Notes: a model not told the origin generated them from the letters alone. DNA of 64,000 nucleotides from Cynocephalus volans (GCF_027409185.1 NC_084469.1:34958293-35022292), one strand, 5' to 3'; shown: positions 1 to 14,155, numbered from the stretch's first letter. Program-made: numbers and translations.

Positions 1-241
1 TAAGAACCTGGGGTAGAAGTGGAGTAGGAGGCTTCCGTGTCACTAGCACCCTTCAGGAGTTCCCAGCCTGAGAGAGACAGGTCACCCGCTCCTCTCCACA
101 CACACACATTCACAGCTCAAGGGAAACAGATTGGAGACAGGAACAATTTGGGGTGAAAGAAGAACAAAGGAAAGTCTGGTGAGCTTCCGGGTGCCAGCCA
201 TCCCTAACATGCTCTCCCCGCACCTTCCTGCACCCCTACAG

Positions 242-340
242 AGAGATGAGGATGCCGAGAATCTGGGCAACTTTGTCATGTTCCCGGCCAATGGCAACAT
301 TGACCTCATGTACTTCCCCTACTACGGCAAAAAGTTCCAC
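242..340 (+). CDS. ATP1B2: ATP1B2 penultimate coding exon
   Basis: Thirty-three codons beginning [11 protein letters not shown] and ending KKFH, phase 0 at both ends. The acceptor is at 240-241 and the GTAAGT donor at 341. It covers beta-sheet of the extracellular domain. Confidence 0.95.
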
Positions 341-614
341 GTAAGTCCCACGGGAGGCTGGGGTGCTGCCTCCTCTAGGGGTCCGGGGTTCTTGGGACAG
401 AAGCTGAGTTGCCCTAGGCGTAGACCCTCACTCTCCTCCTCTGGCCCAGGTGAACTACACGCAGCCCCTGGTGGCCGTGAAGTTCCTGAATGTGACCCCC
501 AACGTGGAGGTGAACGTGGAATGCCGCATCAACGCTGCCAACATCGCCACAGATGATGAGCGAGACAAGTTCGCTGGCCGCGTGGCCTTCAAACTCCGCA
601 TCAACAAAACCTGA
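242..614 (+). CDS. ATP1B2: ATP1B2 (Na,K-ATPase beta-2, AMOG), C-terminal part, last two coding exons
   Basis: The beta-2 subunit (adhesion molecule on glia) pairs with the catalytic alpha subunit of the plasma-membrane Na+/K+ pump and helps its folding and delivery; it also mediates neuron-glia adhesion. Two exons are present, 242-340 and 450-614, both in phase 0. They encode the last 87 residues, all extracellular C-terminal domain; the membrane segment lies outside the window. Visible marks are an N-Y-T glycosylation sequon at the start of the last exon, a conserved cysteine in [11 protein letters not shown], and the terminal RINKT. Splice sites are clean: an acceptor ending CTACAG, a donor GTAAGT and an acceptor ending CCCAG. 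The gene is cut by the left window edge. Identity is by near-complete recall-level similarity to mammalian ATP1B2. Confidence 0.96.
450..614 (+). CDS. ATP1B2: ATP1B2 last coding exon
   Basis: Fifty-four codons plus TGA at 612-614, beginning VNYTQPL (glycosylation sequon) and ending LRINKT. The acceptor is at 448-449. Confidence 0.96.
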   Translation: MNYTQPLVAVKFLNVTPNVEVNVECRINAANIATDDERDKFAGRVAFKLRINKT

Positions 615-2130
615 GGCCCCTTCCTCCCGCCCCCACCTTTCCTGTGGATGCTTCTGGAATGTCCCTGACCCTGCCTGATCTCTCCCTCACCCACCCCAAA
701 GGTATTTTTTACTACAGACTTATGACTTGTCTGAACCTCATGCCCTTTTCCTTGACTTCTCCACCCAGCCTGATTTCCACTGTGGTTCCTTGGCTACACG
801 CCTTCCCACCATCTCCTCCCAGTCCTAGCTCAGAGACGGGGAGATGGGCTACCCAGGTGGCCACAGAGAAGTTAAGAGCCTTTCTAGTTCTGGTTTGGCA
901 GTGAGTGGGATGTCTTCATGACTACCCATCTCTCCTGCCCTCCTGTCCTCTGAGCTATAAAAAATGCCCACCAATCCCCCGCCTACACACACACTGTGCA
1001 CGCGTGCGTGCACACACACACGCACCCCTCGTTCCACTCTTCACTTCCCAGGGGTGAGTGTGGGACTCCTTTCCTCCTCGGCTTCCGCGCTGTACCTTTC
1101 TCTGTCTCTCACACTTTCTCCCTCATATACACAGTCGCTTTCTTGGCGGCTTTGGACTTATCTGGCTCCTCTGGCAGGATTTATCCCCTCCTCCTCTCCA
1201 TCCCTATTCCCTCCTCTGAAAGGCAACCATTTGCGACTGAGGACAAGGTGGTTTTGTGGCCTTTTCCCTCTTTCCTGGCACATCCTGCTTCTCACCCTGT
1301 GATGACTCCATGAGCTGGGAAATGAGAGACTGGAAGAAAAGTCCATGTTGATTCTTCCTGAAAATTCTCTAATGGTACCTGACTCCAATTTCTTCCTGGT
1401 CCATCCTGTCACCCAAATAGCTACTACTCAGAGGGATGGGGTTGACCTAGGCTGAATATCCACTTTGTTAGTACTGGTGGCTCCCTTCCCCCTATTCATC
1501 TTCCCAGAATATCCTTCAAGTTCCACTTCCCAGGGAGCTCTGGGGGAGGGGCTGCCATTTTGGCTCTGTCCCCAGTGGCCACCTTGGAAACGTCAGCTGG
1601 CTATGGGACTATTCCACCTCCTTCCCAGAGCCCAGATCTGCCCCCACCATCCCCTCTGGCTTCTCTTAGCAGGTTATCAACGAATCACTAACTCCTTCCC
1701 TTTCTTCCGCATGCCAGCCTGAAAGTTTCACATACTCTCCTCAACGTAGACTTTGAATTTCTTGGCTCCATCTCCTTCAGACCCTTTCCCTTTTAAAAAA
1801 ACCCCATAATGCCCATAGAATGTTAAATGAGGAGCCTCCTGCTCTGAATATTCTTTAGTTACAGGGACATTTGAACTCTTCCTCCTCTGGTGTCCCTCCA
1901 CTTCATCCTGTCTAACCTCCCTTCCCTACTTAATGCTGCAGCCTCCACACCCCACCCACAAATGGGACTCTTCCCTTTTTCCTCTTGCTGGATCTGTGTC
2001 TCTTCCCTTCGGGTCCCCGTGTTTTCCTGCACCCGCTCTCCCCAGTGGTTTCTCTCTGCAGTTATTTAATGCCTGTGTCAGATCTACTGTAAAAAGAGGA
2101 TAAAGTACAATAAAATGAGAGCAATTATAT
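615..2130 (+). other. ATP1B2: ATP1B2 3'UTR
   Basis: Non-coding sequence from the stop codon to just past an AATAAA at 2109-2114. It is T/C-rich and holds an alternating purine-pyrimidine tract near 985-1024. Short reading frames here have no family resemblance. The 3' end is inferred from the poly(A) signal; the exact cleavage site cannot be seen. Confidence 0.8.
2109..2114 (+). terminator. ATP1B2: ATP1B2 poly(A) signal AATAAA
   Basis: Canonical hexamer about 1.5 kb after the stop codon, followed by an AT-rich then GT-rich stretch (TGTGTGTGGGTTG at about 2159) that could act as the downstream element. Confidence 0.75.
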
Positions 2131-3313
2131 ATATAAATATATATCATACACAGAGCCCTGTGTGTGGGTTGTTCCTTTTTGAACATTTGGAAGAGTCCTG
2201 GAAGGGGCTGGAAGGTAAATTTGGGCTTGGGGGCTGCTCCCCAGCTTTGACTTCTTCCATCTAGTTTCCAAGCATCTACTGCCTTCACCTCGACTAATTT
2301 AACTCACACTGTCTTGAGATCACTCAATACAAGAGAGGCAGGAAGCCTGCATCCCTTTGTACAGCGATACTTATAAAGTGCCTACTATGTGCGTTCTAGG
2401 CACCATGAAGACACACTTATGAAAGAGGCAGAGTTCCTGCCCCCAAGGAGCTCCCCAGTTTAACAGGAGAGGTGAGGAGCACACGAGAAACTCTCAAACA
2501 AGGTAGACCTAAACGTGCTTTGAGGAAGGGGGAAAGCTGGTGATGACAGAATTCAGAGTGGTCAACCACTCTCTGTCAGGGCTTCAAAGGGAAGGTTTCT
2601 TAGAGGCAGCATTTATGGTGGAGCTTAAAGGATGGGGTGGTTTGGGGAGAGAAGAGCATCAGTAAATGCTTAGAGACAGAGAAAAGGTGACTAGAAGAAG
2701 CATGGATCTCAAAACAATATGAACAGTATGATCCTCATTTTGTGTAAAACTACAAACATACATGCACACGCACATAAACATAGAAAAAAAGGATGGATGG
2801 ATAGACAATGTTTATTGTGACATATGGGGGAGGGGATAGGTTTATAGTTAATTTTCTTGCTGGGGCTTTTTTTTTAATGCTTTCTTCTGTTTTGTCTTAC
2901 AATGAGTTGATCTTAGTACCTGCCTTGAAAGATGGCTTTATTACATATTAATATATATATACAAAATTTTATCATGAATGCATATAAAACACACACCATC
3001 ATATACATAAGGATCACTGGGTTTTGGTCATTGTTATACCAAAATTGGATCATATTATACACTTTTGTGTATCTCACTTTTTCCACTCAATAAATTTCAT
3101 GTGTTGGTACTTCACCTGGTAGAGCTCAAATTCATTTTTTTTAATAGCTGCATAATATTCTTGTTTTTCTACTACTTTATTATTATCCCTTTGTTTATTA
3201 GAGCTCCTTGAAATTTTTGATATAAAGTTTCTGCATTGCAAAATATCCCCCAATCCATTATTTACCACTTGACTTTGTGGTACCTTTTGCGCTTAAAAAG
3301 TTTTTTGTTTTCC

Positions 3314-3411
3314 TGCTGGCCAGTTAGCTCAGCGGATTAAAGCATGATATTATAACATTAAGGTCAAGTGTTTGGATCCCTGTATCAGCCAGCCGCCAAC
3401 AACAACAAAAG
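3314..3411 (+). mobile_element. tRNA-Ile SINE monomer
   Basis: Starts GCTGGCCAGTTAGCTCAG, the tRNA-Ile 5' half with the A box, has a degenerate B box at GTGTTTGGATCC, and ends in a CAA-rich tail. The cloverleaf is too diverged to be a working tRNA gene. Confidence 0.85.
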
Positions 3412-3515
3412 AGTTTTTTGTTTTCATGTAGTCAAATATAGCTTAGTTGTTCTTTTGTAGTTTCTTGGTCTCCAGTTACTAGTATATACTCGCATTTCCT
3501 GGATCTTTTTATTTT

Positions 3516-3602
3516 TGGGTGGCTGGCTGGTAAGAGAAACCGAACCGTTGACCTAGGCGTTATCAGCACTGCGCTCTAACCAAGTGAGTTAACAGGCAGC
3601 CC
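3516..3602 (-). mobile_element. tRNA-Ile SINE monomer
   Basis: Complement of a tRNA-Ile-like monomer: the GTTATCAGCACTGCGCTCTAA arm followed by AAGTGAGTTAAC. Diverged at the B box. Confidence 0.82.
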
Positions 3603-4187
3603 TCATTTTAATTTTTACATTCATTTTAATTCATCTGGTTTATTTTTGTGTCTGTTTTGTGTGTGGTATAAATTAGGGGTCTCATTTTATTTTTCCAGTT
3701 GTGCCAGCTTCATTTATTATTTTAAAAGCCTTAACTTATTCCCATTGAATTGAAATGCCAATTTTGGCATATAGTAATTTTCCTGTCCGTTGAGATCTAG
3801 TTCTGAATTCATCACTTGCTACCCATAGCTTGTCTGCCACTCCATCCACCAAGCCATACTGATCTGATTCTAATAGCTTCATAGCGTGTTATCTGAGATC
3901 TGGCAAGGCAAATAGGATCCCTCCTCATTCTTCTTCAAGGCAACTATTGGCTATACTTGGGCATATATTATTCTCTATAAATTTATAACTTTAATTTACA
4001 AAAACAAAACAAAAACACCAAAATTTCTTGGGATTCTAATTGGAATTGCACTGTATATTTATTTATTTCAATATAATTGATTTTGTTTTAGGGTATTAAG
4101 TTTTCCCATATGAAAACATTATCTCCTTTCCTTTTTTTTGATCTTGGCTCATGTCCATAGATGAGGTTTTATATACTTTTCTTCAGG

Positions 4188-4275
4188 GCTTGCTGGTTTG
4201 CTCCGTTGGTTAGACCACAGCCTTACAACACCAAGGTCACGGGTTTGGATCCCTGTACTAGCAAGCGACCAAAAA
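4188..4275 (+). mobile_element. tRNA-Ile SINE monomer
   Basis: Has the GGTTAGACCACAG half, CACCAAGGTCACGGGTTTGG around the B box, and a short A-rich tail merging into an AT dinucleotide run. Confidence 0.85.
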
Positions 4276-4377
4276 CATATATATATGTATATTTTTCTTC
4301 ATATAGGTTTTGTGCCACTCTTCATTCTTATTAAACTTGTTCCTAAATAGCTTATTGCTTGTCTTTTTTTTTTTTTT

Positions 4378-4468
4378 GGTGATTGGCTGGTACACGGACC
4401 CAAACCCTTGACCTTGGTGTATCAACACCGTACTCTAACCAACTGAGCTAACTTAACTGGCCAGCCCT
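4378..4468 (-). mobile_element. tRNA-Ile SINE monomer
   Basis: Minus-strand copy with its A-tail read as the T run just before 4378. The CTCTAACCAACTGAGCTAA block is the complement of the A-box half. Confidence 0.85.
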
Positions 4469-4695
4469 TCTTGTTATTTTGAACGGTATGTTTTCCTCTT
4501 TTGTTTTTTCAGTGCTTTTGCTAGAAGATAAAATTAATATTTTCTTCCTCGGTTGTATAGTGGTGAGAAAAAGAGGAAAAAAATTAATATTTTCTACGTA
4601 CTATGTCTACCTTACTAAATTCTCTTAATTCCATAAAATCTCTGTTAGTCTCTTGAGTTTTTAGGTATGTAATCCCGTGATCAAAAAGGCAAAGG

Positions 4696-4787
4696 GTTGC
4701 TTGCTTTGGCAGCACCTATGCCAAAACTGGAACAATACAGAGAAAATTAACATGGCCTCTGTGAAAATTTGTGAGGCATTTCATATT
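4696..4787 (+). pseudogene. U6 snRNA retropseudogene
   Basis: Resembles U6 from its 5' end (GCTTTGGCAGCACCTATG, then ATACAGAGAAAATTAACATG) to its 3' end (TTTGTGAGGCATTTCATATT), followed by an A-tail. About 20 bases in the centre (the CGCAAGGATGACACGC part of U6) are missing. The A-tail points to LINE-driven retrotransposition. No distal or proximal U6 promoter elements are evident, so it is unlikely to be transcribed. Confidence 0.88.
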
Positions 4788-5267
4788 AAAAAAAAAAAAG
4801 GTAAAGGGATATTTTTTGCCAGTGCCTTATTTTCTTCTTTTTTGGTCCTCTTGAATGCACTAAAATTACAGTTAGTGGACATCCCTGTATAGTTCTTGAT
4901 TTTAACTGAAATGATCTTAATGTTTAATGATTTAGGACAATATTGACCTACTGGTATTCCATTACCAGTCTACTCCTGTTTTAATTAGTTTTTTTTTTAA
5001 GGAACGGCTCCTGAAATTTAATCAAATTCCTTTCAGCATCTGTTGACAGTGATCATATAACAATTTTTCTTTTTAAATTTATTAATATAATGAATTATGT
5101 TGATAGATTCTCTGCTATTCAACCAAGTTTGTGCTCCTGAAATAAACTCAATTTGGTTATAGGGGAATGTTTTTTTGATTCATTAGTGTATTCTATGTGA
5201 TAATATTTGAGATTTTGCACCTTTTTATAAATCTGGTTTCTAATTGTTTAGAAGTTTCTTTTGGCAG

Positions 5268-5346
5268 TTAGCCGGCCCAGGGCTCTGAACCCTTGACCTC
5301 GGTGATACAACACTGCGCTCTAATCAACTGACCTATCTGGCTATCC
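5268..5346 (-). mobile_element. tRNA-Ile SINE monomer
   Basis: Complement of a monomer with the GAACCCTTGACCTCGGTG B-box region and CTCTAATCAACTGACC. Tail not obvious. Confidence 0.75.
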
Positions 5347-5407
5347 CTTTTTATTAGTTTTTAATATAAGAAAAGTTAGCATAAAAAAAAAAAAAAAAAA
5401 AAAAAGA

Positions 5408-5590
5408 GGACTGGCCCGTGGCTCACTCGAGAGAGTGTGGTGCTGATAACACCAAGGCCACGGGTTCGGATCCCATATAGGGATGGCCGGTTAGCTCACT
5501 GGGTGAGTGTAGTGCTGACAACACCAAGACAAGGGTTGAGATCCCCTTACCGGTCATCTTTTAAAAAAAAAAAGAAAAAAAAAAAGAAAA
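5408..5590 (+). mobile_element. Dimeric tRNA-Ile SINE
   Basis: Left monomer runs from CTGGCCCGTGGCTCACTC to the B box GGGTTCGGATCC. A TATAGGG linker leads to the right monomer ATGGCCGGTTAGCTCAC, ending CCGGTCATCTTTT and an A-tail. It is the plus half of a head-on inverted pair with the next copy. Confidence 0.92.
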
Positions 5591-5604
5591 TCAAGTCAGC
5601 ATAG

Positions 5605-5783
5605 TTTTATTTATTTTTTATTTTTTAAAAGATGACCAGTAAAGGGATCTTAACCCTTGACTTGGTGTTGTCAGCACCACGCTCTCCCAAGTGAGCTAAC
5701 CGGCCATCCCTATATGGGATCCGAACCTGTGGCCTTGGTGTTATCAGCACCGCACGCTCCCGAGTGAGCCATGGGCCGGCCCC
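5605..5783 (-). mobile_element. Dimeric tRNA-Ile SINE
   Basis: Full minus-strand dimer, flanked by near-identical short direct repeats (AAGTCAGCATA before, AAGTCGGCATA after) consistent with a target-site duplication. Tail-to-tail with the copy at 5408. Confidence 0.92.
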
Positions 5784-6002
5784 AAGTCGGCATAATTTTA
5801 AGTGAATTAAAGATTTCACTCTGTTCCCTAAGGTCCAGAATGGTTTAAATAACATTGGGCCATTTAGTTCTTTTTGGGTTTTTATTTTATTTTACTTCTT
5901 TTTAATATTTGTTCTCTTTTACCCATTTGGTTCTTGATCTTTTTAACCCCAGCCAGCTCTTGAGTTTTTCTTTTTTACATGTATCTCAATTTTTTTTTTT
6001 AA

Positions 6003-6062
6003 TATGTTGGTGGCTGACCAGTATGGGGATCCGAACCTTTGACCTTGATGTCCAATGTCTTT
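6003..6062 (-). mobile_element. Truncated tRNA-Ile SINE
   Basis: Only the 3' half (the GGTGGCTGACCAGTATGGGG region with the B box) remains. Confidence 0.7.
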
Positions 6063-6087
6063 TTTTAAGACCTTACCTTTTTTTTCT

Positions 6088-6178
6088 TCTTTTGCTGGCC
6101 AGTACAGGGATTGAAACCTGGATCATGGTGTTATCAGCACCATGCTCTAACCAACTGAGCTAATCTGCCAGCTAGCCC
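6088..6178 (-). mobile_element. tRNA-Ile SINE monomer
   Basis: Minus-strand monomer with GTTATCAGCACCATGCTC and CTAACCAACTGAGCTAA, close to the truncated copy just upstream. Confidence 0.85.
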
Positions 6179-6939
6179 CCACTTTTGGATTTATCCTTTC
6201 AACCAAATTTGTTTTTTCTTTCAATCATTTCAGTTTCTGACTTTACTTTTTAGGATGCATATAGGTTCTTTTCTCTTCTCTTTTTAATAATGAAAGCATT
6301 TAAGGCTATACATTTTCCTCAGAGTATGACTTTAAGATTTGGAGACCTGTGTTTCTGAAATGAGGGAGAAAAGTTTTCTAAATTAAAAAATAGAATATAT
6401 GGATTTAAGGTTGTAAATTGCAAGTCTGGATTCAAGTCATGAAGAAATTGGAAGATTGGACTCCAGACCTCAGTGGGGTAAGGCCTTGGCTCTTTGAACT
6501 CGAGGGCAGACCATGTCTGCCACAGGTCCCTGGGCCTAGAACAGTGCCCAGAAGAGTCAGGCACCAGTGAATAAATAACCACTGACTAGATGGACAGATG
6601 ACTGACTGAATGCAGCTAGAGGAAAAGAAGCCAGCAGGGAGAAGCAGAGAGGTTAGGGACTCACTGAAGGTCACACAGCTCATAGCAGAGCTGTACTGAA
6701 AACCCAGGCTTCATCATTCTCAGTCCAGTGACCTATCAGCTCACAAAGAGATTAGTGGAGCCAGAATGGATCTGCTTTCTGAAGCAGTCTAGCAGAAAAA
6801 CAGAGCTAGGAACACAATCTAGGGAAATGTTGAGGATAAGAGGGTACGGGATGCTGGTCAAAGCAGGAACTTTTCTGTTTACTTGAAACTTTCAAAGAGA
6901 GTAGATCTTGTGTTCTCACCACATGCATGTACACACACT

Positions 6940-7085
6940 GTGTGTGGTGACTAATGTGTTAATCTGATTTTGGTCATCATTTTACAATGAATGCATACAT
7001 CAAATCATCACATTGTATACCGTGAATATATACAATTTTGGGGGGTCAACTACACCCCAATAAAGCCAGAAAAAAAGAAAAATAA
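6940..7085 (+). mobile_element. Old L1 3' end
   Basis: The stretch ATCAAATCATCACATTGTA, then ATATATACAATTTTGG, then CCCAATAAAGCCAG and an A-rich tail is the recognisable 3' terminus of an ancient L1 subfamily. Confidence 0.7.
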
Positions 7086-8143
7086 GTTTTTCAAGATGAC
7101 CAGTCTACATGAGCAAGGAGAGGAGCTGAGTTTCAAGAGCTCTGGTTTGCTGGGTGGGTAGGGGGAGATGACTAAGTTAAAGGTCTCTGAAAGAAGGTGG
7201 ATCTGCTCTCCTGGGGAGAGCATGGCATTCCTAAATAAGAAGGAGAAAGAAGGTGGTCTTGAGGGCAGGGAGGCTGGCCACTTCCAGTCATCTAGGATCC
7301 TTAGGGCAAGGCGAGGGGCTCCCACTGACACTTTAAGCCTGGTTGATAGGCTGAGGAGAGTGGCCCCAGAAGCCTCTCTGGACCTTAGCACTACTCTCTC
7401 CACCACCAGGAAGGAGATGCCCCCAACCCCCCTCCCTGGGAGCTGGCAGCACCGAGGAACAGGACAGGCAGTGGGTGCTGAGCTCCCCAACCCCGACTCT
7501 CCTCCCTACCCCAAGAAGCCCTTTGAAAGGTTTTCCTGGCAGAGTTTAAAGCTTCGATTCATTCAACCTCCTGGCCTGAGGCCCAGGATAAGGGGATGCC
7601 AGGAAGGCCCCAGCCCCACATCCTAGTCCTCACCTTAGCTGCCCCCACCTTCCTGGACCCTGGCTGGCAGGCCTCCCACCAGCCTCTCTTCATCCACAGC
7701 ACCCACCCTTTTCCCCTTGGGAACCCAGGTATCTTACCCCTTCTCTGTGGAGCAGATGGCCACCCAGGAGGCTCAGGCTTGCTAAATCAGACATTTAAAT
7801 CCCATAATCCTTGGTGAGCGGCAGCTGAGGGGGCAGCAGCCCAACCCGAGTAGCAAGGGAGGGAGAAAACCTTGTGCCAGCCCTGGCAGGGGGGAGGAGG
7901 GACAGTTGGTTCCCAAGTTATGAATGGAGTCGCCCCCCTCCCTTGTTGTCATGCAGCCCGCAGACTGACCCAGTCTCCAGCCTTTGTTCCTCTCCCGGAA
8001 CCCGGGCGTTGGGCCCCCAACCCACCCTCCTTGGAGACTCAGGTGGCTGCCTCCCAAGTTCATCTCCTACTCACCCCTCACCTGCAGGGCCCCGGCAACC
8101 TGCACTGGCACCCACCCCTCAGACACACAGGTGGTAGCAAAGT

Positions 8144-8149
8144 TTTATT
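8144..8149 (-). terminator. TP53: TP53 poly(A) signal AATAAA
   Basis: Read on the minus strand as TTACAATAAAACTTTGCTACCACCTG split around the hexamer; same context as the human TP53 end. Cleavage expected near 8125-8133. Confidence 0.92.
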
Positions 8150-8167
8150 GTAAAATAAGAAACCAAT

Positions 8168-8187
8168 ATAAAAATGAGATATAAAAA
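8168..8187 (-). promoter_or_regulatory. TP53: Two CPE-like TTTTTAT motifs in TP53 3'UTR
   Basis: TTTTTAT occurs on the minus strand at 8168-8174 and 8181-8187, about 20-40 nt upstream of the poly(A) signal. Human p53 mRNA is known to be regulated by CPEB through such elements; the position here fits. Confidence 0.65.
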
Positions 8188-8509
8188 GGGAGGAGATGGG
8201 GTGGGGGTGACAAAGGCAGATGTGCATGGCAGAGTATACAAAACATTGACCCTGAGCATTTGGGGGAAGTAAAACAGGGCTTGGTGGACACAGATCTTAC
8301 ACAAGAGATGGAATCTTCTAGGGTGTGGGATGGGGTGAGATTTCCTTCTACGTGCCAGGGTTCACCAAGAGGTTGGCTGAGCCAGCAGAGCCTTGGAAAC
8401 CCCCTCCCCTTGACCTGCTGCCCAATCACAGAAAGTATCAATTCATCCACCAACAGGGACAGGGAACCAGCACCACAAGGGGGCCCAGTCCCAGACACCA
8501 TGTAATAAA

Positions 8510-8690
8510 AAGTGGTTTCATACATTATTTCATTAACCCTCACAACAAACTCCGTGAGGTAGGTACGATTATCAGCATTTCATAAGAGTGGACTTTGAAG
8601 TTAGGAAAAATTAAACAACTTGAGATAGCTTCCCTGGTTAGTATGGTGGAGAACTGGGCTTCCAACCCAGTGTATGGCTGGTTGTAAAAT
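8510..8690 (+). repeat. MIR-derived segment inside TP53 3'UTR
   Basis: TTCATTAACCCTCACAACAA followed by GTGAGGTAGGTACGATTATC is a typical MIR core. The equivalent human TP53 3'UTR block shows the same signature, so the insertion is old and shared. Confidence 0.7.
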
Positions 8691-8836
8691 CTAACCCTTA
8701 CACGCAAGAACATTTTCTTACCTCTCCCAAACGCTCCTCACAGTAAAAACCTTAAAAGCTAAGTTGGTGTGTCCTAGCTCCTATCTCCCCCACAAAACAC
8801 CAGTGCAGGCCAACTTCTTTAATAAAGCCCCACATT

Positions 8837-8990
8837 GGGCCGAGCCCGTGGCGCACTCGGGAGAGTGTGGCGCTGGGAGCGCAGCGACGCTCCCGCCGCG
8901 GGTTTGGATCCTATATAGCAATGGCCGGTGCACTCACTGGCTGAGTGCTGGTCACGAAAAAGACAAAAAAAAAAAAAAAAAAAAAAAAAA
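8837..8990 (+). mobile_element. Young tRNA-derived SINE (GC-palindrome subfamily) in TP53 3'UTR
   Basis: Begins GGGCCGAGCCCGTGGCGCAC, carries the arm GGGAGCGCAGCGACGCTCCC, then B box GGGTTTGGATCC and GGTCACGAAAAAGAC plus a long A-tail. Perfect 11-bp target duplication AAAGCCCCACA at 8824-8834 and 8989-8999. It is antisense to TP53, so the mRNA would carry a U run and the SINE complement. Confidence 0.93.
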
Positions 8991-9142
8991 AGCCCCACAC
9001 CAAGGGAAACGGAAGAATTCCTGTGTATTCTTGAGGCACATCTATACCAAGCAGGGATTCAAGCACCAGAATCTCAAAATGCCAGGGAGGAGGGGTAAGG
9101 GTGTGTGTGGGGGCATCAATAGGGGACAAGAAGCAGAGGACA

Positions 9143-12802
<3,660 letters not shown>

Positions 12803-14064
12803 GTCAGCGTCCAGGAAGGCAGTGTGGCTGCTGTGAGGAGAAAAGTGAGGATCTGGCATGAGACACACCCAACCCCGGGTCACCTGGGCCTGAAGACCCT
12901 CTTCCCCAACACCATACTACCATCTGAGACATGGCCTGAGGATCTGCTACCGGGAAGGGGACACAGCATAACTTCTTAAGGAGCGAGGACAGAACTGCTG
13001 TACACCTCTCTTGCCATCTTTCACTGCAACGTGGGATCCTCCTGACCCGCCCCTCACCAGCCACATACTTCTTTGTGAAGATAACCAGAGAGGGACATCC
13101 AGTCTTCCCACCACTAAATCCATAAGCCCTCCTAAATTTGCATCCTGGTTTGGCCCTTCTTGATATGGATGCAGTAGCCCGCAGCCCACTCCCTCCATAT
13201 GAGGAAGGACACGCCCCTTGACCCCAGCCCACATTCCCCACCTGATAGAAGGCTCTGCTTCTCTGATCCCCTTCAATGCACACTCCTTGAAGAGTGACTG
13301 TCTCAACTTACCAGCCCATTCCCTGGGCACCCCTCTTCACCTTTGCCTTACAAACCCCCTGCGACCCTCCCTACCTCTTTGATTTCATCTTCTACCAACC
13401 ACACCCCCTCATTCGGCAGCTAGGCTGACTGCCCTTCTTTGCTCATCAGCTGGCCCCTCGTCACTGCCTGGTAGGATCCTTCCCACTGCGACCTCATCCT
13501 GAACGTCACACCTCAGGGATGTTTCCACAGACCACTCGACTCAGTCACAGCAGCCTGCCAAAGCCCATCAAGTCACCCTTCTTTAATTCACATCACCTTA
13601 TCTTAACGCTCATAGTACTTAACTCAATCTGATACTTTTTCTTGCTTATTTCCTGTTTCTTCTAGGAGGCTATAAAGTTCCTCAGGGCAGAGTAGTGATC
13701 TGTTTTGTTCACCACAGTATTAACAAGGCCTCGCACCTAGCTGGTTTCAATAAATGTGGTGAATATGTGTCATTGTACTCAGGCCATGAGCCTGTTATGG
13801 GTGGCCATGGGAGCAAGGACAGAGGGGCTGCCCCTGTCTGGGCCAGGGTCGTGCATGAGGATCTGCATCTCACCTTCTCCCAGAGCAGCTTTCAAATGGG
13901 TTTACCATGCTATCTTTCTTCCTTTTCTTTCTTTTGTTCCCATGCTATCTTTCTTGATGCCAAACTTATCATCAGCTTTGCTAAGAAATGTGCCCACTGT
14001 AAATATCTTATTACACTTTTCTTTCTGTCTTGCACTGACTAACATCCCCCTACCAAGCAGCTTT

Positions 14065-14155
14065 TACTTTTTGTTTGTTTGTGGCAACTGCACCCTTGAC
14101 CTGGGTGTTATCAGCACCACTCTCTACCAAGTGAGCTAACTGCCTACCTCCCCTA
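14065..14155 (-). mobile_element. tRNA-Ile SINE monomer
   Basis: Minus-strand copy with CACCCTTGACCTGGGTGTTA and CCAAGTGAGCTAACTG. Confidence 0.78.

Larger units (their letters stand above)
2131..8130. other. ATP1B2-TP53 intergenic region
   Basis: Convergent intergenic space with no coding exon found. 2360-2700 looks like an old, diverged interspersed repeat of the kind seen again in WRAP53 intron 4. 2700-5300 is AT-rich with several tRNA-Ile SINE monomers and a U6 pseudogene. 5408-5783 is an inverted pair of dimeric SINEs. 6940-7085 matches the 3' end of an old L1. From 7085 to 8130 I see only moderately GC-rich unique sequence. Confidence 0.7.
8131..9142 (-). other. TP53: TP53 3'UTR
   Basis: Colinear with the human TP53 3'UTR at several blocks: the complement of CTTTTAAGGTTTTTACTGTG near 8735, a MIR-derived block near 8510-8650, and the terminal TTACAATAAAACTTTGCT. 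A lineage-specific SINE sits at 8837-8990. The human 3'UTR carries an Alu at a different point. Confidence 0.88.
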
